Shown in pieces: positions 55,026-64,000 of a DNA stretch of 64,000 nucleotides. The stretch is from assembly GCF_000744415.1 (NCBI RefSeq), contig NZ_JQLW01000007.1, positions 186,001 through 250,000 on the forward strand, given 5' to 3'. Every line of letters starts with the position of its first letter. Position 1 is the first letter of the stretch. Below the pieces are notes generated by a model. The model had not been told where the DNA came from, did no database searches, and was given only the letters and a program-made list of their open reading frames with translations. Both the position numbers and the translations under genes were made by a program. The stretch is from Ghiorsea bivora (GTDB taxonomy: Bacteria > Pseudomonadota > Zetaproteobacteria > Mariprofundales > Mariprofundaceae).

Positions 55026-56233
55026 GGGTAATCTCCTAAGCTTGGATTATTACCCTTTTCTAATCCTACACAATCACTGAACCACTATAGTAAGGTTAGC
55101 AACCGTAAGATATGGGATGAGATAAAGCTTCGTTCCTTGGCGTTAGTTCGAAGTCATTATCATGATTTTGGACCAACATTCGCAGCGGAGAAGCTGTTAG
55201 AAAAACACGAGATTAACGTATCTTCAGAAACCTTACGCCAATGTATGATTAGCGATGGCATTTGAAAACCCAAGAATAAGAAAGTGCAGCGTAATCACCC
55301 CACACGCGAGCGTCGCCCACGTATGGGAGAATTGATTCAGATTGATGGAACACCTCATGACTGGTTTGAAGGTAAAGCAGCCAAGTGCACATTGATGGTA
55401 TTCATTGATGATGCGACCAGCAAACTTCTTGATTTGCAGTTCTACCCAACCGAAGGAACGCAAGCCTATATGGAGGGGCTAAGACGCAATATGAAAGCCT
55501 ACGGTCGCCCAGCAGCACTTTATTCGGATAGACATAGCTCATTAACCGTCAACACGGTTGATGCTCAATCAGGGGAACAACTCACACAATTTGGTAGAGC
55601 CTTGAAAACATTGGATATTGAACATATCAAAGCCAATTCACCACAAGCCAAGGGGCGTGTTGAACGTGCCAACTTAACCTTGCAAGATAGGCTGCTCAAA
55701 GAGATGCGTTTGGAAGGTATTTCCAGCATTGAAGAAGCCAACGCCTTTTTGGCAACATACATGAAAAAACATAATCAAAAGTTCGCTGTATTACCTGCCT
55801 CCAAAGAGGATGCCAATCGCCCTGTGTTGCATAGCGAGGAGGAGTTGAATTTAATCTTTTCCAAGCATCATAAACGCAAGCTATCCAAGAACTTAACCCT
55901 GCAATACAACAACATCATTTACCAAGTAAACATCAAAGGCATTGGCTATGCCATGCGCGGGTCAATGATCACCATTTGCGAAGCATTTGATGGCTCGATA
56001 ACACTATTGTACAAGGGAAAGGCTTTACAATACATCACATTCAAACGGGGTGATAAAATACCTGAACCAGTCAGTGAGAAGTCCATCAACCAAACTGTCA
56101 ATCAAGCGATTATAAAGCAAACTAAAAGAGTGAACTACAAACCAAAACCCGACCATCCGTGGCGAAAATCAATAACTCAAAACCAGACAATTCTATCTGG
56201 GGCAAAAGCGGACATTTCTACTTTGCGTTGACA

Positions 56234-56247
56234 GGTATATAAATATA
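56234..56247. repeat. right target-site duplication of the IS1202/ISNCY-type element
   Basis: The exact copy of the 14 bases at 53534-53547. It lies 11 bases downstream of the prfC stop codon, so insertion did not damage prfC. Confidence 0.85.
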
Positions 56248-56257
56248 AGTCGTTCAG

Positions 56258-57844
56258 CTAAATCTGTTCCCTAGTTTTGTGAAATGTAATTTCAGGGTGC
56301 TGCTCTTCAGTGTAGCTAAGTTTCCAAGCAGATGGTGCAAGATACGTTAAGAAACCATCCCCATCTTCTGCAAGATTGGCATCAAAAATCTTTTTAAAGG
56401 CTGCAAGTTTCTTTTCATCTTCACAAGTCACCCAACGCGCCACCTGAAAGTCAGTACCCACATAGTCTGCATCCACTTTGTATTCCGATTTCAAACGTTC
56501 GACGGTCACTTCAAACTGCAACACACCCACAGCACCCAGAATATAATCGCCACCCAAAAAGGTGCGGAATACTTGCACTGCACCTTCTTCTGATAACTGA
56601 ATCAAACCTTTGTGCAATTGTTTACGTTTTAAAGGATCATTCAAGCGAATACGTCTAAACATTTCAGGGGCAAAGTTGGGCACACCTGTAAATTTAAGAG
56701 GCTCTTTGGTGGTAAACGTATCACCAATACGAATCGTGCCATGGTTGTGAATACCAATAATATCGCCAGCATAAGCTTCTTCGACATGCGCTCTATCTTG
56801 CGCCATAAAAATAGTGGCATTAGGCACTTTGATGTCTTTACCCAAGCGATGATGGCGCACAGTCATACCCTTGGTAAACTTACCTGAGCACATGCGGAAA
56901 AATGCAATTCTATCCCTGTGTTGTGGGTCCATATTGGCTTGAATTTTAAAACAAAATGCCGAAAAATCTTTTTCTGTGGGTTCAACCACACGTTCAACCG
57001 CCTCACGCCCTGCTGGGTGCGGGGCAAACTCAACAAAAGCATTCAATAACTCACGCACCCCAAAATTATTAATCGCAGAGCCAAAAAATACAGGTGTTTG
57101 TGAACCTTTAAGAAACTCTTCCAAATCAAATGGGTTGGCAGCACCCTCCAATAATTCAATTTCTTCACGCAGTTCATCCGCTTGGCTACCCAAAAGTTCA
57201 TCCAATTTGGGGTCATCCAAACTATCAATAGCAATGGAATCAGCAATATCATCCGAACCTGCGACAAACAGGTGCAACTGTTTTTTGTATAGATTGTACA
57301 CACCTTTAAAAGCTTTACCCATGCCAATCGGCCAAGACAGTGGCGCACATTCAATTTGCAGCTTTTCTTCAATATCTGCCAACAAATCCAATGGCTCCAG
57401 CCCTTCCCTATCCAGCTTATTGATGAACGTAATAATAGGCGTATTGCGCATACGACAGACTTCCATCAATTTAAGTGTTTGCCCTTCCACACCTTTACCC
57501 GAATCAATCACCATCATGGCAGAATCCACCGCAGTAAGTACGCGATAGGTATCTTCAGAAAAATCTTGGTGACCCGGTGTATCAAGCAGATTGATTTCGT
57601 ATTCAGAGCCATCCACAGCATAGTTAAACTTCATTACCGATGAAGCCACAGAAATACCACGGTCTTGCTCAATTTTCATCCAGTCCGATGTCGCATGTCG
57701 GTCTGTTTTACGCGACTTCACAGCACCCGCCATTTGAATTGCGCCCCCAAAGAGCAACAACTTCTCAGTTAACGTGGTTTTACCCGCATCAGGATGGGAA
57801 ATAATGCCAAATGTACGGCGTTTTTCGATTTCTTCTTCAAACAT
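56258..57844 (-). CDS. prfC: peptide chain release factor 3
   Basis: A 528-residue GTPase that recycles RF1/RF2 from the ribosome after termination. G-motifs: [13 protein letters not shown] (about 16-28), the switch [16 protein letters not shown] and FINKLDR. The start [17 protein letters not shown] is the family N-terminus, so ATG 57844 is preferred over the upstream 57871. Domains II and III follow with the C-terminal [10 protein letters not shown] segment. The IS element inserted just beyond its stop, so its terminator may have been displaced. Confidence 0.97.
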   Translation of the reverse strand: MFEEEIEKRRTFGIISHPDAGKTTLTEKLLLFGGAIQMAGAVKSRKTDRHATSDWMKIEQDRGISVASSVMKFNYAVDGSEYEINLLDTPGHQDFSEDTYRVLTAVDSAMMVIDSGKGVEGQTLKLMEVCRMRNTPIITFINKLDREGLEPLDLLADIEEKLQIECAPLSWPIGMGKAFKGVYNLYKKQLHLFVAGSDDIADSIAIDSLDDPKLDELLGSQADELREEIELLEGAANPFDLEEFLKGSQTPVFFGSAINNFGVRELLNAFVEFAPHPAGREAVERVVEPTEKDFSAFCFKIQANMDPQHRDRIAFFRMCSGKFTKGMTVRHHRLGKDIKVPNATIFMAQDRAHVEEAYAGDIIGIHNHGTIRIGDTFTTKEPLKFTGVPNFAPEMFRRIRLNDPLKRKQLHKGLIQLSEEGAVQVFRTFLGGDYILGAVGVLQFEVTVERLKSEYKVDADYVGTDFQVARWVTCEDEKKLAAFKKIFDANLAEDGDGFLTYLAPSAWKLSYTEEQHPEITFHKTREQI

Positions 57845-57946
57845 GGTGACCCCAAAAATAATTAAGGGCAAAGTATAACAACAAATCTATTTTGAGCAGT
57901 GAATTATTTAAACCTTGGGCATCATCTGAAAAACTTACAAACAAAC

Positions 57947-59062
57947 CTACGATGTGCGTTTCATCCTTTTGAATAAAATCACACCCCGTTGCTGCACCAT
58001 CCATAACAACCAAAGACCAATAACAACAAACAAAGCCAATACCAACCACAGTGACCACCAAGGAAGCAAACCCAGCTCAGTTTTTCTAAACACTATCATT
58101 TCAGTTTGGTTAATCGCCCACATCACAAGGCTGGCAAACAAAAAGACAGCCCCTTGTTTGCTTCGTTTCGCCCTTAAACTAATCGGAACAGCATAACAAA
58201 AAAGCACCAATACCGACAATGCCAATACCCAACGAAAATGCCAGTTTGCGATATGTGCAGGGGTGACATTATCCAAACTTAGCGCATGAAATAACGAAAA
58301 AGCATCCATATAACCCGGTGGTTTATTGGGACCTAGCTCTAAGTAGCGTTTGCTTTCCGTTAAAGGTACAACAATATCATAATTTGAAAACTTCACCGAC
58401 CGCAGCTGATCTTTTTCCCCAATCAACTGGCTACCAGAAAACAACGAAACCACTAAACCTGTATCAACCCTTGATAACACAGCCTTTTCTGAAAAATATG
58501 TCACCACTTCACCTGTTTTACTGCGTGAATCTGTCAACATAAAATGTGCATAAGAACCATCACTGTTTTTACCATCAAAATAAAAGACCATATCATCAAT
58601 ATCATTAATAAAACGTTGTGGTTCAAAGGATGGTGCAGCATTCAGAGCATTCAGTTTGGCTGAAATATTATGCGAAAACACTTTACCCATAGGCACCAAT
58701 TGTAAAGTGAGTAAAAACATGACAAAGGTGAGCAATACCCCTGCCCAAAATACGGGTGCTAAAATATTCAGAATAGACTGACCACCAGCATACATGACAT
58801 CCAATTCACTGCTGCCTTGTAAGTCTAAAACCAGCTTGATTAAGGCAAAAAAGAAAGCAATGGGTATGGTCATCACCATATCCATCGGCATCATCGATAC
58901 AAAGAGCGAAAGTGTGAGCTGCATGGGTGCTTCATGCTCTACGAGTATGGGCAACCAAATGGAGACTTTACGAATTAAGAAAATGGCATTGATTAACACA
59001 AATATGACAACAAATGGCATAGCCCACAAACGCAAAATATAAAGGTTGAGCGTGGAAAACAT
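57947..59062 (-). CDS. lptF: LPS export permease LptF/LptG family
   Basis: About 371 residues. Six transmembrane helices (three in about 1-120, three in about 280-365) flank a periplasmic beta-jellyroll (about 125-265), the LptF/LptG plan. These permeases with LptB extract LPS from the inner membrane. Typical features are the VMTIPIAFFFALI helix and DLQGSSELDVMYAGG loop. LptF and LptG are hard to separate by eye. The partner gene, often adjacent, is not next to it. ATG 59062 follows a GGGGA site; the frame opens further up at 59122. Confidence 0.88.
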   Translation of the reverse strand: MFSTLNLYILRLWAMPFVVIFVLINAIFLIRKVSIWLPILVEHEAPMQLTLSLFVSMMPMDMVMTIPIAFFFALIKLVLDLQGSSELDVMYAGGQSILNILAPVFWAGVLLTFVMFLLTLQLVPMGKVFSHNISAKLNALNAAPSFEPQRFINDIDDMVFYFDGKNSDGSYAHFMLTDSRSKTGEVVTYFSEKAVLSRVDTGLVVSLFSGSQLIGEKDQLRSVKFSNYDIVVPLTESKRYLELGPNKPPGYMDAFSLFHALSLDNVTPAHIANWHFRWVLALSVLVLFCYAVPISLRAKRSKQGAVFLFASLVMWAINQTEMIVFRKTELGLLPWWSLWLVLALFVVIGLWLLWMVQQRGVILFKRMKRTS

Positions 59063-59090
59063 TAAGTTTCCCCGCCCAAGTTGTATACAG

Positions 59091-60440
59091 TTAGACTTTT
59101 TTCCATCGTGTGCCTTCTGCACTATCTTCTAATACAATGCCTTGCGCCAATAACTCAGCACGAATGGCATCTGCTTTGGCATAATCTTTGGCTTTTTTGG
59201 CTTCATCACGCGCCAAAACCAAAGCTTCGATATTTGCTGTATCCGCATCAACACCTTGAAACCACACATCAGGTTCATGGTTAAGAATATTCAACATTTG
59301 ACTCATCGCCACAAAAGATGCGGCAAGTGTATCATCATATTGTTTGTTCAAGGTGCGGCATGTATCAAATAATATTGCCACTGCTTCTGCCGTATTAAAA
59401 TCATCATTCATAGCATCAACAAAAGCTTGTGGCAATTCACCAGCTTGTACACTTTCAAACTTACGTTTGCTTTCATAAAGCCTATCCAAACCTGCTTTAG
59501 CAACATCCAAAGCTGCATCTGAATAATCCAGCGGTGAGCGATAATGCGTGCTTAAAATAAACATGCGTAATACTTCTGGGTTGTATTGCTCTAAAACTTC
59601 AGCAATGGTAAAAAAGTTGCCCAAAGATTTGGACATTTTCTCTGCATTGATATTCACAAAACCATTATGCAACCAGTATTGGGCAAAGTCACCACCATTG
59701 GCAGCCCGAGCTTGCGCAATCTCATTTTCATGGTGTGGAAATTTTAAATCCATACCACCACCATGAATATCAAAAGTGGTTCCAAGATGTTTGCAGCTCA
59801 TCGCTGAACATTCAATATGCCAACCAGGGCGACCTTTGCCCCATGGTGAATCCCAAGAAGGTTCATTCGCTTTGGCTTGTTTCCACAATACAAAATCAAG
59901 CGGATCGCGTTTATGATGGTCTACTTCCACCCTGCTTCCTGATTCCAAATCATCAATATTTTTACCCGACAACTGACCATATTCTGCAAACTGGCGTACG
60001 GCATAAAGCACATCGCCCGAATCAGCCACATAAGCAAAACCTTTTTCAATCAAGCTCTCAATCATGGCTATCATTTCAGGCATATGTGTGGTTGCTCTAG
60101 GCTCCAATGTAGGGCGCAAACAACCCAAAGCATCCATATCCCGATGAAATGCATCAATCATGGACCCAGTAAGTTCATTAATATCCATGTTTGCCAGTTG
60201 CGCACGTTGGATAATTTTATCATCCACATCGGTAAAATTGCGCACATAACTCACCGTATAACCTGATGTTTGCAACCAACGGTAAATGGTATCAAATACC
60301 ACCATCACCCGCGCATGACCGACATGGCATTGGTCATAAACGGTTACACCACAAACATACATGCCCACTTTACCAGTCTCTAAAGGCTGAAAAGTCTCTT
60401 TTTGGCGCGAAAGTGAATTATAGACTTGCAATGCTGACAT
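59091..60440 (-). CDS. cysS: cysteinyl-tRNA synthetase
   Basis: A 449-residue class I synthetase for cysteine. HVGH at 39-42, the KMSKS loop (INAEKMSKSLGN, about 265-276) and zinc ligands Cys30, the cysteine in SAMSCKHLG and the following histidine motifs are intact. The C-terminal helical anticodon domain ends EDSAEGTRWKKV. It begins on the last base of the gltX stop codon (TAATG), and lptF follows after 28 bases, giving a leftward run with gltX. Confidence 0.98.
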   Translation of the reverse strand: MSALQVYNSLSRQKETFQPLETGKVGMYVCGVTVYDQCHVGHARVMVVFDTIYRWLQTSGYTVSYVRNFTDVDDKIIQRAQLANMDINELTGSMIDAFHRDMDALGCLRPTLEPRATTHMPEMIAMIESLIEKGFAYVADSGDVLYAVRQFAEYGQLSGKNIDDLESGSRVEVDHHKRDPLDFVLWKQAKANEPSWDSPWGKGRPGWHIECSAMSCKHLGTTFDIHGGGMDLKFPHHENEIAQARAANGGDFAQYWLHNGFVNINAEKMSKSLGNFFTIAEVLEQYNPEVLRMFILSTHYRSPLDYSDAALDVAKAGLDRLYESKRKFESVQAGELPQAFVDAMNDDFNTAEAVAILFDTCRTLNKQYDDTLAASFVAMSQMLNILNHEPDVWFQGVDADTANIEALVLARDEAKKAKDYAKADAIRAELLAQGIVLEDSAEGTRWKKV

Positions 60441-61837
60441 TAAATTAACCCTAAAACCTGCTTCAAACGTGTTTGCACGCCTGATTCACCCAAAAACACC
60501 ACCACTTTACTCATTTCAGGGCCATGTGCTTGTCCTGTAAGCGCGATACGCAAAGGCATAAATAAAGCCTTGCCTTTGGCTCCCGTGGCTTCTTTAAGCG
60601 CTGTTGTCCATGTTTTCCAATCCGTACAATCGCCCGCTTGGCTTGTGCTTAAAGCTGCTTCAAAGAAAGCTGTACCTGAAGCTTTAAGAACAGCCAAATC
60701 CTTCTCATCAAAGGATGTATTAACATCTAACAAACGTTTAAATTGCAAAACATCTTCGATGCGATTGAGATTGCCTGCCATCATTTCAGTCAATACCAAT
60801 GCTTGCTGTTCATCCAAATCAATGCCGTTGTTTGCCAGTGTTTGTTGTAACATCGGCGCTAATTCGGCAATGGGTTTTGCATGTAATATCTTGGTATGCC
60901 AACGCCACATTTCATCATTGGACCAACGCACGGATGAAGTCGATAAATGTTCAATATCCGTGTATTGCATCAAAGCATCAAGTGATAACGCATCATCGGG
61001 AATATTTGGGTGCCCTAAACGAATCATGGCTTGCTGCAAAGCTTCAGGGAACAAACCTGCAGCCCTTAAATCAGCCACACTATGGCTTCCCGTACGCTTG
61101 GATAGTTTTGCACCATCTTCACCCAATAACAAACCATGATGCAGGCATACAGGCGCAGTATATCCCAAAGATTCCAACATCCATACTTGGTAAGCAGAGT
61201 TGGTTAAATGGTCATCACCACGCAACACATGGCTGATACCATCCACTGCATCATCAATGGCATTGGGCAATAAAAAAGTAAATGTGCCGTCTGAACGCAC
61301 CACCACAGGGTCATCCAAATCTTTGCGTAAAAACACCACATTATCACGCAACAAATCAGGCACAGTCACTTCACCACTATCCGCATGAACTGCCAAACGC
61401 CATGTATGGGTTTCACCTGCATCCAATTTGGCTTGTCTTTCTTCGGCTGTCAAAGCTCGACAACGACCATTGTAGCGCGGTGGCAAACCACGCGACGTGG
61501 AAAGTTTCCTATCCAAATTCAATTGACTTTCTGAACAAAAACAAGGGTATGCATGATTCTCTGCTGCCAACTTGTCCAATGCTTCTTGGTGTTGTTCAGC
61601 ATGTTTGGATTGAAACAAAGGTTCATCATCCCATTGCAAACCCAACCACAACATATCTTCTTTAAGTGCATCAATGTATTGCTGCTCAGAGCGACTTTGG
61701 TCGGTATCTTCAAAACGCAGTAAAAATTTACCGCCCATTTTCTTGGCAAACATCCAGTTCAGCATGGCTGTACGCACATTACCAAGATGCATCAAACCTG
61801 TGGGTGATGGGGCAAACCGTGTCACTACTTTACTCAT
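60440..61837 (-). CDS. gltX: glutamyl-tRNA synthetase
   Basis: A 465-residue class I synthetase. The HIGH-type motif appears as HLGN (17-20) in SPTGLMHLGNVRTA and the KMSKS-type motif as KLSKRTGS (about 241). The catalytic domain includes CFCSESQL and the zinc-like cysteine region; the C-terminal alpha-helical part ends near VLGLI. No GlnRS-type features. It overlaps cysS by one base and lies two bases after ftsB, so translation is probably coupled. Confidence 0.97.
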   Translation of the reverse strand: MSKVVTRFAPSPTGLMHLGNVRTAMLNWMFAKKMGGKFLLRFEDTDQSRSEQQYIDALKEDMLWLGLQWDDEPLFQSKHAEQHQEALDKLAAENHAYPCFCSESQLNLDRKLSTSRGLPPRYNGRCRALTAEERQAKLDAGETHTWRLAVHADSGEVTVPDLLRDNVVFLRKDLDDPVVVRSDGTFTFLLPNAIDDAVDGISHVLRGDDHLTNSAYQVWMLESLGYTAPVCLHHGLLLGEDGAKLSKRTGSHSVADLRAAGLFPEALQQAMIRLGHPNIPDDALSLDALMQYTDIEHLSTSSVRWSNDEMWRWHTKILHAKPIAELAPMLQQTLANNGIDLDEQQALVLTEMMAGNLNRIEDVLQFKRLLDVNTSFDEKDLAVLKASGTAFFEAALSTSQAGDCTDWKTWTTALKEATGAKGKALFMPLRIALTGQAHGPEMSKVVVFLGESGVQTRLKQVLGLI

Positions 61838-61839
61838 GA

Positions 61840-62145
61840 TTATTCCTCTTTCTCAGCCTGTGGTGCTGCATCCACTTTTTCATCAGCCTTAGGCATAATT
61901 AACATATACTCATCGGGATAAACATAACCCAATTCCCGACGAATAACCTCTTCTAAGGTTTTAGGGTCTTCGCGCAAACGAATAATTTCTTCTTTTAAAC
62001 GCGCCTCTTCTGCACGCAAACGTTTAATCTCTTGCTGTAAGGTTTGCTGCTGTTCACGCTCATGCTGAAACACAAAGTACCCATGGTCTGAGAATATTAA
62101 ATCCCAAATCATGAGTACTATAATGATCAGCCCAAAGGCATACAA
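61840..62145 (-). CDS. ftsB: cell division protein FtsB (septum formation initiator)
   Basis: At least 101 residues: a membrane helix (LIIIVLMIWDLIF), a coiled coil (about 25-65, EREQQQTLQQEIKRLRAEEARLKEEIIRL) and the FtsB/DivIC ending EEVIRRELGYVYPDEYMLIM. FtsB with FtsL and FtsQ activates septal peptidoglycan synthesis. The only in-frame starts are non-ATG. TTG at 62145 begins right at the membrane helix; a CTG at 62184 would add a basic 13-residue cytoplasmic leader (KKYNLKWLS...) and lies three bases after the eno stop. I regard the longer form as biologically more typical but unproven. Confidence 0.9.
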   Translation of the reverse strand: MYAFGLIIIVLMIWDLIFSDHGYFVFQHEREQQQTLQQEIKRLRAEEARLKEEIIRLREDPKTLEEVIRRELGYVYPDEYMLIMPKADEKVDAAPQAEKEE

Positions 62146-62187
62146 AAACCAAGTGGAAAGCCACTTTAAGTTATACTTTTTCAGATG

Positions 62188-63468
62188 TTACGCTCGTAAA
62201 AATGTAGACAAACCAGCATATTTTGCGCGGCTTCCCAACTCTTCTTCAATGCGTAAAAGCTGATTGTATTTTGCCATACGATCAGAGCGAGATGCAGAAC
62301 CTGTTTTAATTTGTCCACAAGATAATGCCACTGCCAAATCCGCAATAGTTGTATCTTCTGTTTCACCCGAACGATGTGACATCATTGAGCGATAACCCGC
62401 ATCATGTGCCATGCTCACTGCAGCAATGGTTTCTGTCAGCGTACCGATTTGGTTCACTTTCACCAACAATGCATTGGCAATACCTTTATCAATACCTTCT
62501 TTCAAAATTTCAGGATTGGTCACAAACAAATCATCACCAACCAATTGCACCTTATTGGCAAGACGGTCTGTCAAAATTTTCCAACCGTCCCAATCATTTT
62601 CATCCAAACCATCTTCAACAGATACAATTGGGTATTGGTCACAAAGCTTCTCAATAAAGTCTACCATACCTTCAGAGTCTAGCTTACGTCCGCCTTCACC
62701 ATCTAAGACATACATACCATCTTTATAAAACTCTGATGCAGCCATATCTGTACAAAGTACGATGTCTGAACCTGCTTTTAAGCCAACTTTTTCAATGGCT
62801 TCCAAGATAACTGTGATGCCTTCTTCATTGGAACCAAGATTGGGTGCAAAACCACCTTCATCACCCACTGCAGTGATATGACCACCTTTTTGTAATACTG
62901 ATTTCAACGCATGAAATACTTCAGTACCCATGTCCATCGCTTCACTAAAACTAGAAGCACCTGCTGGGGCAATCATATACTCTTGAAAATCAATGCTGTT
63001 ATCAGCATGAGAGCCGCCGTTAATCACATTCATACACGGTACGGGCATCAATACTGCATCTTCACCACCAATATGTTGAAACAATGATACATTGTCTTCA
63101 GCTGCTTGCGCCTTGGCAACTGCCATAGATACGCCCAAAATGGCGTTGGCACCCAAACGTCCTTTATTGGCTGTGCCATCAAGTTCAATCAATACATGGT
63201 CCAAACCACGTTGGTCTGCTGCATCCAAATCAATCACTGATTTTGCAATCTCACCGTTCACATGTGCTACGGCTTTACGTACACCTTTACCACCCAAACG
63301 TTTGTCGCCATCACGCATCTCTACAGCTTCACGTTGTCCTGTTGATGCACCACTCGGCACTGCCGCACGACCAAACGCACCTGAATCCAATCTCACATCA
63401 ACTTCTACTGTTGGATTACCACGCGAATCAAAAATTTCACGGCCATGTACACTTACTATCTTACTCAC
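62188..63468 (-). CDS. eno: enolase
   Basis: The 426-residue glycolytic enzyme interconverting 2-phosphoglycerate and phosphoenolpyruvate. All signatures are present: the N-terminal [46 protein letters not shown], the catalytic-lysine region [12 protein letters not shown] and [17 protein letters not shown]. It could also act in the RNA degradosome as in E. coli, but no RNase E gene is visible. Located between kdsA and ftsB, a common proteobacterial order. Confidence 0.98.
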   Translation of the reverse strand: MSKIVSVHGREIFDSRGNPTVEVDVRLDSGAFGRAAVPSGASTGQREAVEMRDGDKRLGGKGVRKAVAHVNGEIAKSVIDLDAADQRGLDHVLIELDGTANKGRLGANAILGVSMAVAKAQAAEDNVSLFQHIGGEDAVLMPVPCMNVINGGSHADNSIDFQEYMIAPAGASSFSEAMDMGTEVFHALKSVLQKGGHITAVGDEGGFAPNLGSNEEGITVILEAIEKVGLKAGSDIVLCTDMAASEFYKDGMYVLDGEGGRKLDSEGMVDFIEKLCDQYPIVSVEDGLDENDWDGWKILTDRLANKVQLVGDDLFVTNPEILKEGIDKGIANALLVKVNQIGTLTETIAAVSMAHDAGYRSMMSHRSGETEDTTIADLAVALSCGQIKTGSASRSDRMAKYNQLLRIEEELGSRAKYAGLSTFLRA

Positions 63469-63515
63469 TTCTTACTCCTAATCAGCCCCATTGCTGATAC
63501 TTTTCTATATTTTCC

Positions 63516-64000
63516 CTACAAACTTTCTTTTACAACTTCGTCCAAACGTTTCAAAGTTGTTAACAAACCTTCCAATTCAGCCAAAGGTACAGAATTGGGA
63601 CCATCCGACTTCGCATTGTCTGGGTCAGGGTGAACTTCCATAAATACGGCAGCCACACCAATACTAACTGCAGCCCGTGACAAACCTGGGACATATTCCC
63701 GATTGCCACCCGTTGCACCACCTAAACCACCTGGTTGTTGCACCGAATGCGTTGCATCAAAAACTACTGGCGCACCAGTTTGTCCCATTACCATCAAGGA
63801 ACGAAAGTCAGAAACCAAGTTATTGTAGCCAAAACTTGTGCCCCTGTCACATAACATGATATCTGCATTACCCGTAGACTTGGCTTTTTCCAATACATGC
63901 GGCATGTCCCATGGTGCTAAAAACTGACCTTTTTTTACATTCACAGGTTTGCCAGCTTTGGCTACAGCTGTGATGAAATCCGTTTGTCGACACAAAAAAG
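63516..64000 (-). CDS. kdsA: 3-deoxy-8-phosphooctulonate synthase, C-terminal part
   Basis: The gene runs off the right edge; about 161 C-terminal residues are visible. KdsA condenses PEP with arabinose 5-phosphate to make Kdo-8-phosphate for LPS. Visible motifs are [47 protein letters not shown] and [19 protein letters not shown], which contain the active-site and metal-binding segments of the barrel. The FDATHSVQ stretch and length after it are standard. Followed leftward by eno after 47 bases. Confidence 0.96.
   Translation of the reverse strand, partial: FLCRQTDFITAVAKAGKPVNVKKGQFLAPWDMPHVLEKAKSTGNADIMLCDRGTSFGYNNLVSDFRSLMVMGQTGAPVVFDATHSVQQPGGLGGATGGNREYVPGLSRAAVSIGVAAVFMEVHPDPDNAKSDGPNSVPLAELEGLLTTLKRLDEVVKESL

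Larger units (their letters stand above)
53823..55084 (-). mobile_element. IS3-family insertion sequence (nested)
   Basis: A 1262-bp element with ends TGGTCCAGT...ACTGAACCA, the TG/CA termini of the IS3 family; the imperfect inverted repeats extend over about 33 bases to the shared GAAAAGGGT. It encodes orfA and orfB leftward with an A7G slippery stretch near the end of orfA. It sits inside the ISNCY transposase gene. A clear target duplication was not established (a 3-base GTA or TAG is possible), and the reading frame across the junction does not rejoin cleanly. Confidence 0.88.
53645..56231 (+). pseudogene. ISNCY-family transposase, split by IS3 and with a nonsense codon
   Basis: The coding parts are 53645 to about 53822 (helix-turn-helix: SRSEVIRLYIEGHIKQNTAAKRM and TRQVRRIAKKYRQHG) and about 55088-56231. 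The second part has the DDE core: IQIDGTPHDWFEG, CTLMVFIDDATSKLLDLQF, YSDRHSS and NSPQAKGRVERANLTLQDRL. Homologues run through as one protein. Here an IS3-type element separates the parts, and a TGA at 55263-55265 stands where homologous transposases typically have tryptophan (GI-W-KPK). The gene ends two bases before the element end. It cannot make a full transposase. Confidence 0.88.
53548..56233 (+). mobile_element. IS1202/ISNCY-type insertion sequence, interrupted
   Basis: The outer element is 2686 bp, about 1.42 kb without the nested IS3. Its ends are inverted repeats: TGTAGGCGCAAAATGAAAGT at 53548 and, reading inward from 56233, TGTCAACGCAAAGTAGAAAT; 24 of 33 terminal positions match. 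A second subterminal copy of the repeat is visible near the left end (about 53578-53602) and a weaker one near the right end (about 56180-56200). A 14-bp direct repeat flanks it. It landed 11 bases after the prfC stop codon without breaking a gene. Confidence 0.85.

Noticed and set aside
53823-55084. Definite target duplication for the IS3-type element
   Set aside because: Flanks read ...AATGTAG / CTATAGTAAGG; short GTA or TAG matches depend on where the ends are set and do not restore the host frame, so no duplication is claimed.
1-64000. CRISPR arrays or cas genes
   Set aside because: No regularly spaced direct repeats of 20-40 bases and no Cas-like proteins were seen in the window.

Overview
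The window looks like chromosomal DNA of a Gram-negative, low-to-moderate GC (by eye about 42-44 percent) proteobacterium. Genes for Kdo synthesis (kdsA), lipid A and LPS export (msbA, an lptF-type permease), outer-membrane assembly (bamD), the Tol system and an outer-membrane phospholipase all require an outer membrane. Gene content and order (ruvA-ruvB with ybgC-tolQRA, kdsA-eno-ftsB-gltX-cysS, a very large DUF3683 FAD/Fe-S oxidoreductase, gyrA-serS) would fit a gamma- or zetaproteobacterium (for example a marine Mariprofundus/Ghiorsea-like organism). That placement is inference from gene content only.

Layout. 1-5 kb: ribD, a short inverted-repeat element, a GNAT acetyltransferase, then metG, DUF2062, fructosamine kinase and an AddA-like helicase-nuclease as a tight rightward set. 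8.5-18.3 kb: a CBS protein, then a leftward block with ruvA-ruvB-lipoprotein-ybgC-tolQ-tolR-tolA linked by short overlaps, a zinc-ribbon/Ser-Thr kinase/HDOD fusion, trmO and clpA. 18.5-24.6 kb: msrA, a palindromic repeat, DUF1456, mfd, a chalcone-isomerase-fold protein and pldA. 24.6-26.5 kb: a small accessory patch with a parD-parE toxin-antitoxin pair and an AlbA_2/TPR protein. 26.5-34.4 kb: metH and a 1283-residue FAD/Fe-S oxidoreductase separated by a 38-bp perfect palindromic terminator. 34.5-43.7 kb: maeB, a Crp/Fnr regulator, gyrA-serS-bamD-lipoprotein, tRNA-Arg(CCT) and a cysteine synthase. 43.7-45.2 kb: leftward arsR-arsM-csrA. 45.3-52.8 kb: cell-wall amidase, msbA, DUF374 acyltransferase, bicupin, mutL, a DUF4389 protein with a lysine-rich tail, DTW protein.

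53.5-56.2 kb is a nested transposon. An IS1202/ISNCY-type element with a 14-bp target duplication has its transposase gene split by an IS3-family element, and both transposases carry further inactivating mutations. 56.3-64 kb is a housekeeping leftward run: prfC, lptF, cysS, gltX, ftsB, eno and the 3' part of kdsA, which runs off the window.

Most of the window is core metabolism, translation, repair and envelope biogenesis. The least conventional parts are the kinase-HDOD fusion, the toxin-antitoxin/AlbA_2 patch, the nested IS, a csrA gene whose best promoter places the transcript start at its ATG, and the unexplained non-coding stretch upstream of metH.
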